DNA from: Deltaproteobacteria bacterium
GTDB taxonomy: Bacteria > Desulfobacterota > SM23-61
NCBI GenBank assembly: GCA_016234425.1
Contig: JACRCA010000142.1
Location: 1-24,767 of the forward strand
DNA length: 24,767 nt
Direction: 5' to 3'
Part shown: positions 14,714 to 22,047 of the stretch, in pieces
Layout: the number at the start of each line of letters is the position of its first letter
How positions within the stretch are numbered: position 1 is the first letter of the stretch
Notes under the pieces: generated by a model
Databases searched by the model: none
What the model saw: the letters and a program-made list of their open reading frames with translations, nothing else
What the model was told of the DNA's origin: nothing
Program-made: the position numbers and the translations under genes

Positions 14714-15294
14714 GGCGCTCCTCCTCGGGTTTCCATAGTCAGCATGTCGGCGTTTATGTAATAAACCATAGGACGGGTGTTCATATCCGGTTTCATAACC
14801 ATGATGGGATTCGTATTAATAAGGCGAGAGACCTCACTTTGTGGATCATGGATATCCCCTATATAAAGGGCATTGGTAGGACAGGCCTCCACGCAGGCTG
14901 GTTTTAATCCTCTGTCCAGCCGATGGGCGCACCAATGGCATTTTTGCACAATGGGCATTAAAGGATTGACATAGCGCATGTCGTAAGGGCAGGCCGACAT
15001 GCACATGCGACAGCCAATGCACCGGTGGGGGTTCACCATCACAATTCCATCCGGACGGCGGTAGGAGGCATTTACTGGACATACATGTACGCATGGGGGA
15101 TTGTCACAATTGTTGCACAGAAGTGGCAGGAAAGTCCCGATTACCCTCGGATACTCTCCACGCTCCACCTGCTTTACCCAGGTGCGCCACACTCCCAGGG
15201 GTACCTGGTTCTCGCTCTTGCAGGCCACGGAGCAAGTGTGGCAGCCGATGCATTTCCTTAAATCGATGACCATTCCATAGCGAACATTAGGCAT
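14692..15294 (-). CDS. Four-cluster ferredoxin subunit (PsrB/NrfC/DmsB-like)
   Basis: A 200-residue protein with four cysteine groups for [4Fe-4S] clusters: CIGCHTCSVAC near 15-25, CNNCDNPPCVHVCP near 61-73, CIGCRMCMSACP near 92-103, and CHWCAHR...CVEACP near 119-139. It passes electrons between the NrfD subunit and the catalytic subunit. No Tat signal is present; proteins of this kind are usually co-exported with the catalytic subunit. The ATG at 15294 has GGGGAAAG upstream. It is the first gene of the molybdoenzyme operon. Confidence 0.93.
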   Translation of the reverse strand: MPNVRYGMVIDLRKCIGCHTCSVACKSENQVPLGVWRTWVKQVERGEYPRVIGTFLPLLCNNCDNPPCVHVCPVNASYRRPDGIVMVNPHRCIGCRMCMSACPYDMRYVNPLMPIVQKCHWCAHRLDRGLKPACVEACPTNALYIGDIHDPQSEVSRLINTNPIMVMKPDMNTRPMVYYINADMLTMETRGGAPWKRVHK

Positions 15295-15376
15295 GGGACT
15301 TTCCCCGCAGAAAGACTCCGATTGGCCATATGAGATTTTCCACGATCGAAGCTCAGAATCCGGCGGAAGCAGGAAG

Positions 15377-15404
15377 AGCCGGCCCGCCTGGCAACGGGCC
15401 GGCT
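15377..15404 (-). terminator. Hairpin after atpE
   Basis: AGCCGGCCCG (15377-15386) and CGGGCCGGCT (15395-15404) form a perfect 10-bp stem with an 8-nt loop, 30 nt beyond the atpE stop. The U-run on the minus strand is poor (CTCTTCCTG), so it may attenuate or protect the transcript rather than fully terminate it. Confidence 0.6.
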
Positions 15405-15434
15405 AGGCCTCAATTTGAATGAGTGAGTCCGAAA

Positions 15435-15761
15435 CTAAAGTTTTCCAATAAGGATGAAGGTAACCACCAAGACGTAAATCACCAAAGATTCAATCAAAGC
15501 CAACCCCACGATCATCGGGATAAAGATCCTGGGTTGGGCTTCGGGATTGCGGGCAATGCCCTCTAAGCCTGAGGCAATTGCCCTTCCTTGTGCTAAGGCT
15601 CCGCCAAAGGCTGCGATGGCAATTCCGAAGCCACAAGCCAGGCCAATAAACTTCTTAACATCTTGGCTTAAAGGTTCTTTCTCGGCGGCAAAAGCAAGCG
15701 AACCAAATAAGCAGCTCAGCACCAGGATTAGGGAAAAAATCCGCACCGCTTTTTTGACCAT
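15435..15761 (-). CDS. atpE: ATP synthase Fo subunit c (with signal peptide)
   Basis: A 108-residue protein: an N-terminal signal peptide (1-26, ending LAFAA) and two membrane helices joined by the polar loop ARNPEAQ. The ion carboxylate is Glu91. Gln58 in helix 1, Ser92 and Tyr96 in helix 2 reproduce the spacing of Gln32, Glu65, Ser66 and Tyr70 of the Na+-binding c subunit of Ilyobacter tartaricus; Thr67 is Leu93 here and Pro28 is Gly54. GGGAGG lies upstream of the ATG. It is the last gene of the atp run; genes for b, delta and F1 subunits must be elsewhere. Confidence 0.95.
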   Translation of the reverse strand: MVKKAVRIFSLILVLSCLFGSLAFAAEKEPLSQDVKKFIGLACGFGIAIAAFGGALAQGRAIASGLEGIARNPEAQPRIFIPMIVGLALIESLVIYVLVVTFILIGKL

Positions 15762-15827
15762 TCCCTGTTACCTCCCATCATGGAATGCTTTTCTTTTTTT
15801 AACTTTTAACTTTCGACTCTTAACTTC

Positions 15828-16544
15828 TTAGTGTTCGGCCTCTTCAATGGCGAAGGAAATATACATCGTCGAAAGGAGAATGAAGATGAAGGTCTGAATA
15901 AGGGATACAAAGACCCCCAAAACCATGGCCAGGGGCGAAACAAGAAGCACAAGCAGGGAAGGAGCCAAAAGGGCCATGGAGAGAAGCATATGGTCCGCCA
16001 TGATGTTGCCGAAAAGGCGCATGGAAAGCGAGAGTGGACGGGCCAGATGGGTGATGATTTCGATGATGAAAATCAGGGGAGAAAGCCACCAGACCGGCCC
16101 CAGAAAATGTTTGATGTATCTGAAGCCGTGGGCCTTAATCCCGTAGTAGTGCGTGGCAAAGAATACGATCAGGGCACAGGCCACGGTAGTATTTAGATTG
16201 TCCGTCGGCGGAAGGAAGCCGGGAACAAGACCAAGAAGATTAGAAAAGAGGATGAAAAATCCCAGAGTGCCGATCAAGGGCAGGAACTCTCTGCCCCGCG
16301 GCCCGATGATGTCGTCCACAAATTTCAAAATGGCTTCGGCCAATAGTTCGAAGATATTTCGCAAAGTAAGCCGATCGGAAGGGATGAGGGCCTCTGCCGG
16401 ATCGCTGGAAGCTACCTGGCGAAAGCCCAGGTAAGCCAGAAGAGTCAGGACCGCAAGTACAAAAAGGGCGATGGAAACCTGAGGAGGGAGGTTACTCAGT
16501 AAGGGCAGGAAAGAGAACCATATGAAAGGAGCGTGTTCAGCCAT
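15828..16544 (-). CDS. atpB: ATP synthase Fo subunit a
   Basis: A 238-residue membrane protein forming the ion half-channels next to the c-ring. The essential Arg176 is in RPLSLSMRLFGNIMADH. LIGTLGFFILFSNLLGLVPG and the final LIQTFIFILLSTMYISFAI helix are typical of the family. The start overlaps the atpI stop as TGATG, with GAGGAG upstream. The spacing to atpE is 66 bp. Confidence 0.96.
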   Translation of the reverse strand: MAEHAPFIWFSFLPLLSNLPPQVSIALFVLAVLTLLAYLGFRQVASSDPAEALIPSDRLTLRNIFELLAEAILKFVDDIIGPRGREFLPLIGTLGFFILFSNLLGLVPGFLPPTDNLNTTVACALIVFFATHYYGIKAHGFRYIKHFLGPVWWLSPLIFIIEIITHLARPLSLSMRLFGNIMADHMLLSMALLAPSLLVLLVSPLAMVLGVFVSLIQTFIFILLSTMYISFAIEEAEH

Positions 16545-16957
16545 CAGGAGTCTCCTCTTTCCGCCCGCAGCGATCCCCGGATGACCTCATAGAGAATGCC
16601 CAAGAGCAGAGTGGATATGCCCACGATGAAAGCGATGGCATCCACCCCCGCAAAACGCAGGATAAGGAAGATCATCAGCACTAGGGCAATAAATTTAATC
16701 AGAGCCTGAAGGCTGTGAAGCAATTTTCGATCAAAAAACACTTTTTCCATGATTCGCCAAAGCCAGTGGAAATTGAGGATGGCCACTGCTCCACCCAGAA
16801 TCAGTCCAAATGAAATTTCCCAGCTTTGAAACCAAAGGCTGACCAACAGGAAGAGAACCAAAATCTGGGCACTTCTTTTTTCGATGGAGATGAGCTTCCT
16901 GGTTTCCTGCTGCCGCGTCAATACCGGGCGGTTACTTTTTGCGCTGGGTTTTAGCAA
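16544..16957 (-). CDS. atpI: ATP synthase subunit I-like protein
   Basis: A protein of up to 137 residues with four hydrophobic segments (about 30-45, 49-68, 84-103, 108-126), as in AtpI, which helps assemble the c-ring. No ATG exists in the N-terminal part. TTG at 16957 would overlap atpZ by 26 bp; TTG at 16921 would fall 11 bp after the atpZ stop. Neither has a strong ribosome site, so the start is uncertain. Position between atpZ and atpB supports the call more than sequence identity does. Confidence 0.75.
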   Translation of the reverse strand: MLKPSAKSNRPVLTRQQETRKLISIEKRSAQILVLFLLVSLWFQSWEISFGLILGGAVAILNFHWLWRIMEKVFFDRKLLHSLQALIKFIALVLMIFLILRFAGVDAIAFIVGISTLLLGILYEVIRGSLRAERGDS

Positions 16958-17162
16958 TTTCTTTCATTAAGGAGAAAAGACTGCGAAAGCCTGCAACCGC
17001 TCCCAGAATTAGGAAGATTAAAGTTAGCCACGGCCCAGTGTCAAAAAATCGATCTAAATAATATCCGATGGCCGCGCCGATGGCCACCGAGAAGCCCATT
17101 TCTAAGCCAATGGCGCTGTAGCGCATGACCTGCTTGTAGAGCTTCCTTCTGTTCTCCTCCAT
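16932..17162 (-). CDS. atpZ: AtpZ/AtpI-family small membrane protein
   Basis: A 76-residue protein with a basic N-terminus and two helices (about 18-36 and 43-62), including MGFSVAIGAAIGYYLDRFF, the typical AtpZ pattern (ATPase_gene1 family). AtpZ-AtpI proteins have been linked to Mg2+/Ca2+ transport and to Fo assembly. It is the first gene of the atp unit; GGAGG lies 3-4 nt before the ATG. The promoter and operator-like palindrome upstream control it. Confidence 0.85.
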   Translation of the reverse strand: MEENRRKLYKQVMRYSAIGLEMGFSVAIGAAIGYYLDRFFDTGPWLTLIFLILGAVAGFRSLFSLMKEIAKTQRKK

Positions 17163-17258
17163 CGGCCTCCGGGCCGCTTGCCCTCATCCCCTTCCTTCAC
17201 ATGATCAACTGTCTCAGACCATCCCGAGGTCTTTTGAGATTCCTCCGTTCAAATAAAA

Positions 17259-17276
17259 TGAATGAATATTCATTCA
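17259..17276. promoter_or_regulatory. Perfect 18-bp palindrome, probable repressor operator of the atp genes
   Basis: TGAATGAATATTCATTCA is its own reverse complement. It begins 3 nt after the -10 of the atp promoter and covers the expected start site, a position that would block transcription. As I recall it, the sequence fits the operator consensus of the TetR-family regulator FadR of Bacillus (TGAATGAMTANTCATTCA). No TetR gene is in the window. A 15/18 match lies downstream of the nuo promoter. Confidence 0.7.
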
Positions 17277-17279
17277 AGA

Positions 17280-17309
17280 TTGTTAGCACAAGGGGAAAGA
17301 TATTGTCAA
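17280..17309 (-). promoter_or_regulatory. Sigma-70-type promoter of the atpZIBE unit
   Basis: On the minus strand TTGACA (17309-17304) and TAACAA (17285-17280) are 18 bp apart, leaving a leader of about 110 nt before atpZ. Confidence 0.65.
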
Positions 17310-17349
17310 GGTTTTTTTAAAGATTTTCAATTTTCCTGACACCTTTTTA

Positions 17350-18636
17350 TCAAAACAACGCATCCAGTGCATCCACCGCAGCCTTTAAAGTATTCTCCAC
17401 ATCTTTTCTGCTATGGGCTAACGAGATAAAACATGCTTCAAACTGGGAGGGTGGCAGCCAAACCCCGGCTTGCAGCATTCGTTGAAAATATTTAGCATAT
17501 TGATTCGTATCAGATTTTTTGGCCGAACCATAATCAAAAACTTCCTCCCCAGTGAAGAAAAGCGTGAACATGGACCCGATCTGGTTGATTCTGACCTGAA
17601 CCCCCTTTTGAGAAACAAGGTCTTCCAGCCCCTGACAAAGTCCTTTCGTCATTAGCTCAAGCTTCTTATAAACCCCTTTCTGCTGAAGGAGCTCGAGAGT
17701 GGCCAGTCCACAAGTCATGGCCAGGGGGTTTCCGGAGAGAGTGCCGGCTTGATATATTGGCCCCAGAGGAGCAATTTTTTCCATAACCTCTCTGCGCCCT
17801 CCATAGGCTCCTACTGGCATTCCTCCTCCAATGACTTTGCCCAGGCAGGTGAGGTCGGGTGTGACGTCAAAAATTTTCTGACCCCCTCCGTAGATGAGAC
17901 GAAATCCAGTAATCACTTCGTCAAAGATCAGGAGGGCACTGTTGTTGTGGCAAATCTCCTCGAGACCTTTCAGGAACCCTTGCCGGGGAAGGACAACCCC
18001 CATATTCCCGGCCACGGGTTCAACAATAACACAGGCGATTTGGGAAGGATTTTGGTGGAACAGAGTGGAAACAGCCTCAAGGTCATTGTACGGGGCAACT
18101 AGGGTAATCGCAGCCAAAGGCTGAGGAACCCCAGCGCTGTCAGGGACTCCAAAAGTAATGGCTCCTGAGCCAGCCTTTACCAAGAAGCTGTCGGCATGGC
18201 CATGGTAACAGCCCTCGAATTTGATGATTTTGTCCCGGCCAGTGAAGCCACGGGCAACCCGGAGGGCGCTCATCGCTGCTTCAGTCCCAGAGCTGACCAT
18301 CCGCACCAACTCCATGGAGGGAATTGCCTTGGAAATCTTTTGGGCCAACCGAACTTCCAGCTCCGTAGCCGCGCCATAACTCCACCCTCTGGAGAGAGCC
18401 CGGGACATGGCTTTGCGGACATGGCGGTTGGCATGGCCCAAAATCATCGGCCCCCAGGAGGACACGTAATCGATGTAAATCCCGCCATCCGCATCATATA
18501 CTTTTGATCCCCTGGCCTTGGAAACGAAGAGGGGCTCAAGTCCGACAGCCCGAAAGGCTCGAACTGGGCTATTGACCCCCCCGGGGATAACCTTCTTAGC
18601 CTCGGCAAAAAGCCTTTTGGATTTTACATTTTTCAT
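17350..18636 (-). CDS. hemL: Glutamate-1-semialdehyde 2,1-aminomutase
   Basis: A full-length 428-residue PLP enzyme that converts glutamate-1-semialdehyde to 5-aminolevulinate, the C5 route to tetrapyrroles. The PLP Lys is K267 in LGKVIGGGMPVGAYGG. IFDEVITGFR holds the PLP-contacting Asp. PGGVNSPVRAF near the start and YQAGTLSGNPLAM are family signatures. AAGGGGGG precedes the ATG. It follows the Ahb-like gene by 85 bp on the same strand, tying the start of tetrapyrrole synthesis to the siroheme-to-haem branch. Confidence 0.97.
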   Translation of the reverse strand: MKNVKSKRLFAEAKKVIPGGVNSPVRAFRAVGLEPLFVSKARGSKVYDADGGIYIDYVSSWGPMILGHANRHVRKAMSRALSRGWSYGAATELEVRLAQKISKAIPSMELVRMVSSGTEAAMSALRVARGFTGRDKIIKFEGCYHGHADSFLVKAGSGAITFGVPDSAGVPQPLAAITLVAPYNDLEAVSTLFHQNPSQIACVIVEPVAGNMGVVLPRQGFLKGLEEICHNNSALLIFDEVITGFRLIYGGGQKIFDVTPDLTCLGKVIGGGMPVGAYGGRREVMEKIAPLGPIYQAGTLSGNPLAMTCGLATLELLQQKGVYKKLELMTKGLCQGLEDLVSQKGVQVRINQIGSMFTLFFTGEEVFDYGSAKKSDTNQYAKYFQRMLQAGVWLPPSQFEACFISLAHSRKDVENTLKAAVDALDALF

Positions 18637-18669
18637 AGGCCCCCCTTAAAACAGTGAAATTATTTTTTC

Positions 18670-18716
18670 CACCGCAGAGAGCGCAGAGGTCTGTGTTCTC
18701 CGCGGGCTCGGCGGTG
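18670..18716. repeat. Imperfect inverted repeat, CACCGC...GCGGTG element
   Basis: Arms of about 19 nt (18670-18688 and 18698-18716; about 15 of 19 pairs) enclose a short loop. The left arm repeats words found at 10813-10841. It lies between the Ahb-like gene and hemL, so it may weaken or process a shared transcript. Confidence 0.65.
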
Positions 18717-18721
18717 AAAAA

Positions 18722-19198
18722 TTACCGGCTCTCAAAGTAGCGCATACTCGACTTCTTATGCTCTCGCTTGGAAAAGAGGAGCCGATAATTTTTTATACCA
18801 GTTTCTTTTGATATCTTCTGAGCCACCAGGCGGCAATCTTTTTCACTTCGACCATGAACCATCGTGTATAGATTGAAGTCCCACCGGGGATGCGCAGGAC
18901 GAAGGTAACAATGGCTGACCGTCGCCAAGGAGGCCATGGCCTGGCTAACCCGAAGGGTTTGATCGTCTGGAACCTTCCAGACTACCATCGCATTTCCCAG
19001 ATAGCCGGCCTTTTGATGGCGCAGGATCGCTCCAAAGCGCCGGATCATTCCCTGGCGCAGAAAAAACTTAACCCTTTTTAGGAATTCTTTTTCACCCCAG
19101 CCGATTTGGCGGGCTAAAGGTTCGAAGGGGGTAGGGGAGATGGGGAGATCTCCCTGAATCTGGCGGATCAATTTTTTATCTTCTTCGCAGAGTTTCAT
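18722..19198 (-). CDS. Siroheme decarboxylase subunit (AhbA/AhbB-like, Lrp/AsnC fold)
   Basis: A 158-residue protein. An N-terminal AsnC-type winged helix (about 1-60) contains GMIRRFGAILRHQKAGY, and the C-terminal RAM-like domain has SHCYLRPAHPRWDFNLYTMVHG and the tail FSKREHKKSSMRYF. These are typical of AhbA/AhbB and NirD/L/G/H, which decarboxylate siroheme to didecarboxysiroheme. The enzyme is normally an AhbA-AhbB pair; only one subunit gene is seen here. The ATG at 19198 lacks a clear ribosome site. It heads a leftward pair with hemL and is divergent from nuo. Confidence 0.85.
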   Translation of the reverse strand: MKLCEEDKKLIRQIQGDLPISPTPFEPLARQIGWGEKEFLKRVKFFLRQGMIRRFGAILRHQKAGYLGNAMVVWKVPDDQTLRVSQAMASLATVSHCYLRPAHPRWDFNLYTMVHGRSEKDCRLVAQKISKETGIKNYRLLFSKREHKKSSMRYFESR

Positions 19199-19328
19199 CA
19201 GATTGAAAAAACATGAGGAATTTTTATGAAAATGGCAATGATTTATAGCATAGGAGTAAAAGCGGAGTCAATGTATCTTAATAAAAATACAAGATCGACC
19301 ACCTTAGTTAAAGTTTGCTAAAAAAAAC

Positions 19329-19357
19329 TTGACAAGATATTCCAGTTTTGTTAATTC
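19329..19357 (+). promoter_or_regulatory. Sigma-70-type promoter of the nuo operon
   Basis: TTGACA (19329-19334), a 17-bp spacer and TAATTC (19352-19357). The leader before nuoA would be about 170 nt. Confidence 0.65.
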
Positions 19358-19371
19358 AATACTCCGAATGC

Positions 19372-19389
19372 TGAATGCTGATTCATTCA
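19372..19389 (+). promoter_or_regulatory. Operator-like near-palindrome downstream of the nuo promoter
   Basis: TGAATGCTGATTCATTCA matches the atp palindrome at 15 of 18 positions in the same register, with the right arm intact and the left arm 6/9. It lies at about +8 to +25. A local GAATGCT duplication offers a non-regulatory explanation for the left arm. Confidence 0.45.
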
Positions 19390-19460
19390 TTTTGGTGGTT
19401 CCTTTTTTTTATTTTAGCGCCATGAAATGATGATTTTCTCTTTGGAATAGGGGGATTCAT

Positions 19461-19514
19461 ATGTCTTCCGAGGTCCAGGTGCATATATTTGTGTGCCGTG
19501 GTAATATTAAATAA
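19461..19514 (+). CDS. Possible 17-codon leader ORF ahead of nuoA
   Basis: An ATG with AGGGGG 6-7 nt upstream opens 17 codons (MSSEVQVHIFVCRGNIK) ending in TAA, 21 nt before nuoA. No family is recognisable. It could tune translation of the operon or be chance. Confidence 0.25.
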   Translation: MSSEVQVHIFVCRGNIK

Positions 19515-19535
19515 ACCAAGGAGAGCAAAGCTTCT

Positions 19536-19892
19536 ATGTGGACCGATTACATTCCCATTTTTATATTCTTCGTGGTGGCCGTAGGTTTCGCTTTGACTAC
19601 GATTTTTCTATCCGCGATTATTGGCAAGCGAAAAGTAACCCCCCAGAAGATGCTTCCGTACGAATGTGGAATGGACCCCATCGGGGCAGCCCGCAAACCA
19701 TTTTCCGTGAAGTTTTACATCATCGCGATGCTTTTTATCATCTTCGATATTGAGGCTGTTTTTCTTTACCCCTGGGCTGTGGTTTTCAAAGACCTGAAGA
19801 TCTTCGGCCTCGTGGAGATGGCCGTGTTCATTGCCATCCTTCTGGTGGGTTTCATTTACGTCTGGAAAAAAGGAGCCTTGGAATGGGAATAG
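19536..19892 (+). CDS. nuoA: NADH-quinone oxidoreductase subunit A
   Basis: A 118-residue protein with three membrane helices. The loop LPYECGMDPIGAARKPFSVKFY with its Cys and the acidic FDIEAVFLYPW are the conserved NuoA signatures. It is a membrane-arm subunit of complex I at the quinone entrance. AAGGAG lies upstream of the ATG. The end overlaps nuoB by 10 bp. Confidence 0.96.
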   Translation: MWTDYIPIFIFFVVAVGFALTTIFLSAIIGKRKVTPQKMLPYECGMDPIGAARKPFSVKFYIIAMLFIIFDIEAVFLYPWAVVFKDLKIFGLVEMAVFIAILLVGFIYVWKKGALEWE

Positions 19893-20359
19893 AAACTCAC
19901 TTGGGTAATAATGTTCTGACCACATCTCTGGAGAAGCTGGTCAATTGGGCGCGCCGTTCTTCTCTCTGGCCGGCGGGATTCGGTTTGGCCTGCTGTGCTT
20001 TGGAGATGATTGTCGCCGCCGCCGCCCGATATGACCTGGCTCGCTTCGGCATGGAGGTATTCCGCCCCTCCCCCCGGCAGGCGGACTTGATGATCGTCGC
20101 TGGCACGGTCACGAAGAAAATGCTTCCAGCTGTGGTGCGCATTTATGAACAGATGCCCGAGCCCAAGTGGGTAATCGCCATGGGCGCTTGCGCCTCAAGT
20201 GGAGGGATCTTTGATACTTATGCGACCGTTCAGGGAATTGATCAATACCTCCCGGTGGATGTTTATATTCCTGGATGTCCTCCACGGCCCGAAGCTTTGA
20301 TTTATGGGATTCTCAAACTACACGAGAAAATCAGCCAAGAGAAACTGACGGAAAGGTAA
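19883..20359 (+). CDS. nuoB: NADH-quinone oxidoreductase subunit B
   Basis: A 158-residue subunit carrying cluster N2, which hands electrons to quinone. The ligands are Cys37 and Cys38 (ACCALEM), Cys103 (GACASSGG) and Cys132 (PGCPPRPE). The N-terminal amphipathic LEKLVNWARRSSLWP and the RPSPRQADLMIVAGT loop are typical. The ATG lies inside the nuoA end with AGGAG upstream. Confidence 0.97.
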   Translation: MGIETHLGNNVLTTSLEKLVNWARRSSLWPAGFGLACCALEMIVAAAARYDLARFGMEVFRPSPRQADLMIVAGTVTKKMLPAVVRIYEQMPEPKWVIAMGACASSGGIFDTYATVQGIDQYLPVDVYIPGCPPRPEALIYGILKLHEKISQEKLTER

Positions 20360-20365
20360 AAAGCC

Positions 20366-20848
20366 ATGGATCTGGATGGCCTTGTGAGCAAATTAAAAAA
20401 GGATTTTCCCGAATCGATTCTCGATGCCTCCACATTCCGGGGAGAAATCACGCTGCATCTGCGTACTCAAGACATCCTCCCGATCTGCCGTTTTTTGCAC
20501 GATGCCCCCGAGCTTTCTTATGACTATCTTACTGACCTTTGCGGGGTGGATTATTACCCCCAAGAACCTCGATTCCAGGTCATTTATCATCTCTGCGCGA
20601 TGAGAACCAGGTATCGGCTACGCTTAAAAGTCTCCCTGCCCGGCGTGAACCCGCGTTTAGCCTCGGTAGTTTCCGTCTGGCAAGGGGCGAACTGGCTGGA
20701 GCGCGAGGCTTTTGACATGTTCGGAATCACTTTTGATGGACACCCTGACCTGAGACGAATCCTCCTCACCCCGGATTGGGAAGGGCACCCGTTGCGCAAA
20801 GACTATCCACTTAGAGGCCAAATCAAGGCGGCTGGCGAGGAGGAATAG
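20366..20848 (+). CDS. nuoC: NADH-quinone oxidoreductase subunit C
   Basis: A 160-residue peripheral-arm subunit (30-kDa family). The signature WLEREAFDMFGITFDGHPDLRRILLTPDWEGHPLRKDYPL is complete. It is a separate protein, not fused to NuoD. It starts 6 bp after nuoB, with GGAAAGG upstream. Confidence 0.95.
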   Translation: MDLDGLVSKLKKDFPESILDASTFRGEITLHLRTQDILPICRFLHDAPELSYDYLTDLCGVDYYPQEPRFQVIYHLCAMRTRYRLRLKVSLPGVNPRLASVVSVWQGANWLEREAFDMFGITFDGHPDLRRILLTPDWEGHPLRKDYPLRGQIKAAGEEE

Positions 20849-20853
20849 AGGCC

Positions 20854-22026
20854 ATGGCGAAAACTGAGACGATGATCATCAACATGGGGCCCCAACACCC
20901 CAGCACCCACGGGGTATTACGGATTCTCCTGGAGCTTGACGGTGAAGTGGTGGTCAAGGCCACTCCGGACATTGGCTTCCTTCACCGGGGCTTAGAAAAG
21001 CTGGCCGAGAGCAAAACCTACCATCAATGTATTCCATTGACCGACCGTCTAGATTACGTGGCCGGGATGTCCAATAACTTGGCCTATGTTCTGGCGGTGG
21101 AAAAGCTCTTGGGAATTGAAGTTCCTCCTCGGGCCCAAGCCATCCGGGTTTTGCTCTGTGAACTGCAAAGGATCGCCAGCCACCTCTTCTGGCTGGGAAC
21201 GCACGCCCATGACATCGGGGCCATGACCCCTCTCTTCTATTCCCTTCGGGAGCGGGATGAAATTCTCTTCCTGTTTGAGATGGTTTGTGGTTCTCGCCTG
21301 ACGCCATCCTACTTTCGCGTCGGAGGCCTGGTGGAAGATTTACCCGATGGGTTTGAGGCCAAATGTCGGGAATTTATTAAAACTTTCCCCTCCCGGGTGG
21401 ACGAATACGAAACGCTGCTGACGAAGAACAAAATATGGATGCGGCGGACTCAGGGCGTGGGGGCGATCTCGGCAGAGGAAGCCATCAACTGGAGTCTGAG
21501 CGGGCCCATCCTGCGGGCTTCGAACGTGAACTGGGATATCCGCAAAGCAATGCCTTATTCGGGGTATGACAATTATGAGTTTATCGTCCCCATGGGAAAA
21601 AATGGGGATGTTTACGATCGTTACCTGGTAAGGCTGATAGAGATGCGCCAGAGTAATGAAATCGTCCGCCAGGTTTTGGCTAAGATGCCCGCCGGGGAGG
21701 TAAAGGCTGAAAATCCGCAAGTGGTCTACCCCCCCAAGGAAAAGGTGCAGGAAAGCATCGAAGCATTGATTCATCATTTTCACATCGCCAGCGAAGGCTT
21801 CCCAGTCCCGGAGGGGGAAGTTTACACCAGCATCGAGTCTCCCAAGGGGGAATTGGGATTCTATCTGATCAGCGACGGGAGCGGCAAACCCTGGCGTTTC
21901 CGAGTACGTCCGCCATCTTTCATTAACTTGGGCGCATTGCCCAGGTTGGTTAAGGGAATGCTGATTGCCGATGTGGTGGCCATCATCGGCTCCATCGACA
22001 TCGTCCTGGCTGAGGTAGATCGGTGA
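20854..22026 (+). CDS. nuoD: NADH-quinone oxidoreductase subunit D
   Basis: A 390-residue 49-kDa subunit, which forms the quinone site with NuoB. GPQHPSTHGVLRILLELDGE near the N-terminus includes the quinone-site His; RIASHLFWLGTHAHDIGA and the end RPPSFINLGALPRLVKGMLIADVVAIIGSIDIVLAEVDR are complete. GGAGGAATAGAGGCC lies before the ATG. The next gene is not nuoE, as in standard operons, but a DRTGG regulator. Confidence 0.97.
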   Translation: MAKTETMIINMGPQHPSTHGVLRILLELDGEVVVKATPDIGFLHRGLEKLAESKTYHQCIPLTDRLDYVAGMSNNLAYVLAVEKLLGIEVPPRAQAIRVLLCELQRIASHLFWLGTHAHDIGAMTPLFYSLRERDEILFLFEMVCGSRLTPSYFRVGGLVEDLPDGFEAKCREFIKTFPSRVDEYETLLTKNKIWMRRTQGVGAISAEEAINWSLSGPILRASNVNWDIRKAMPYSGYDNYEFIVPMGKNGDVYDRYLVRLIEMRQSNEIVRQVLAKMPAGEVKAENPQVVYPPKEKVQESIEALIHHFHIASEGFPVPEGEVYTSIESPKGELGFYLISDGSGKPWRFRVRPPSFINLGALPRLVKGMLIADVVAIIGSIDIVLAEVDR

Positions 22027-22047
22027 CCGGAGAGAGAGAGTTTCGCC

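Larger units (their letters stand above)
19199..19535. other. Divergent control region between the Ahb-like gene and nuoA
   Basis: This 337-bp stretch holds the nuo promoter, an operator-like near-palindrome and a possible leader ORF, all listed separately. It is A/T-rich. I see no clear promoter for the leftward ahb gene, though the TATT-rich part near 19230-19290 is a candidate. Confidence 0.6.
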
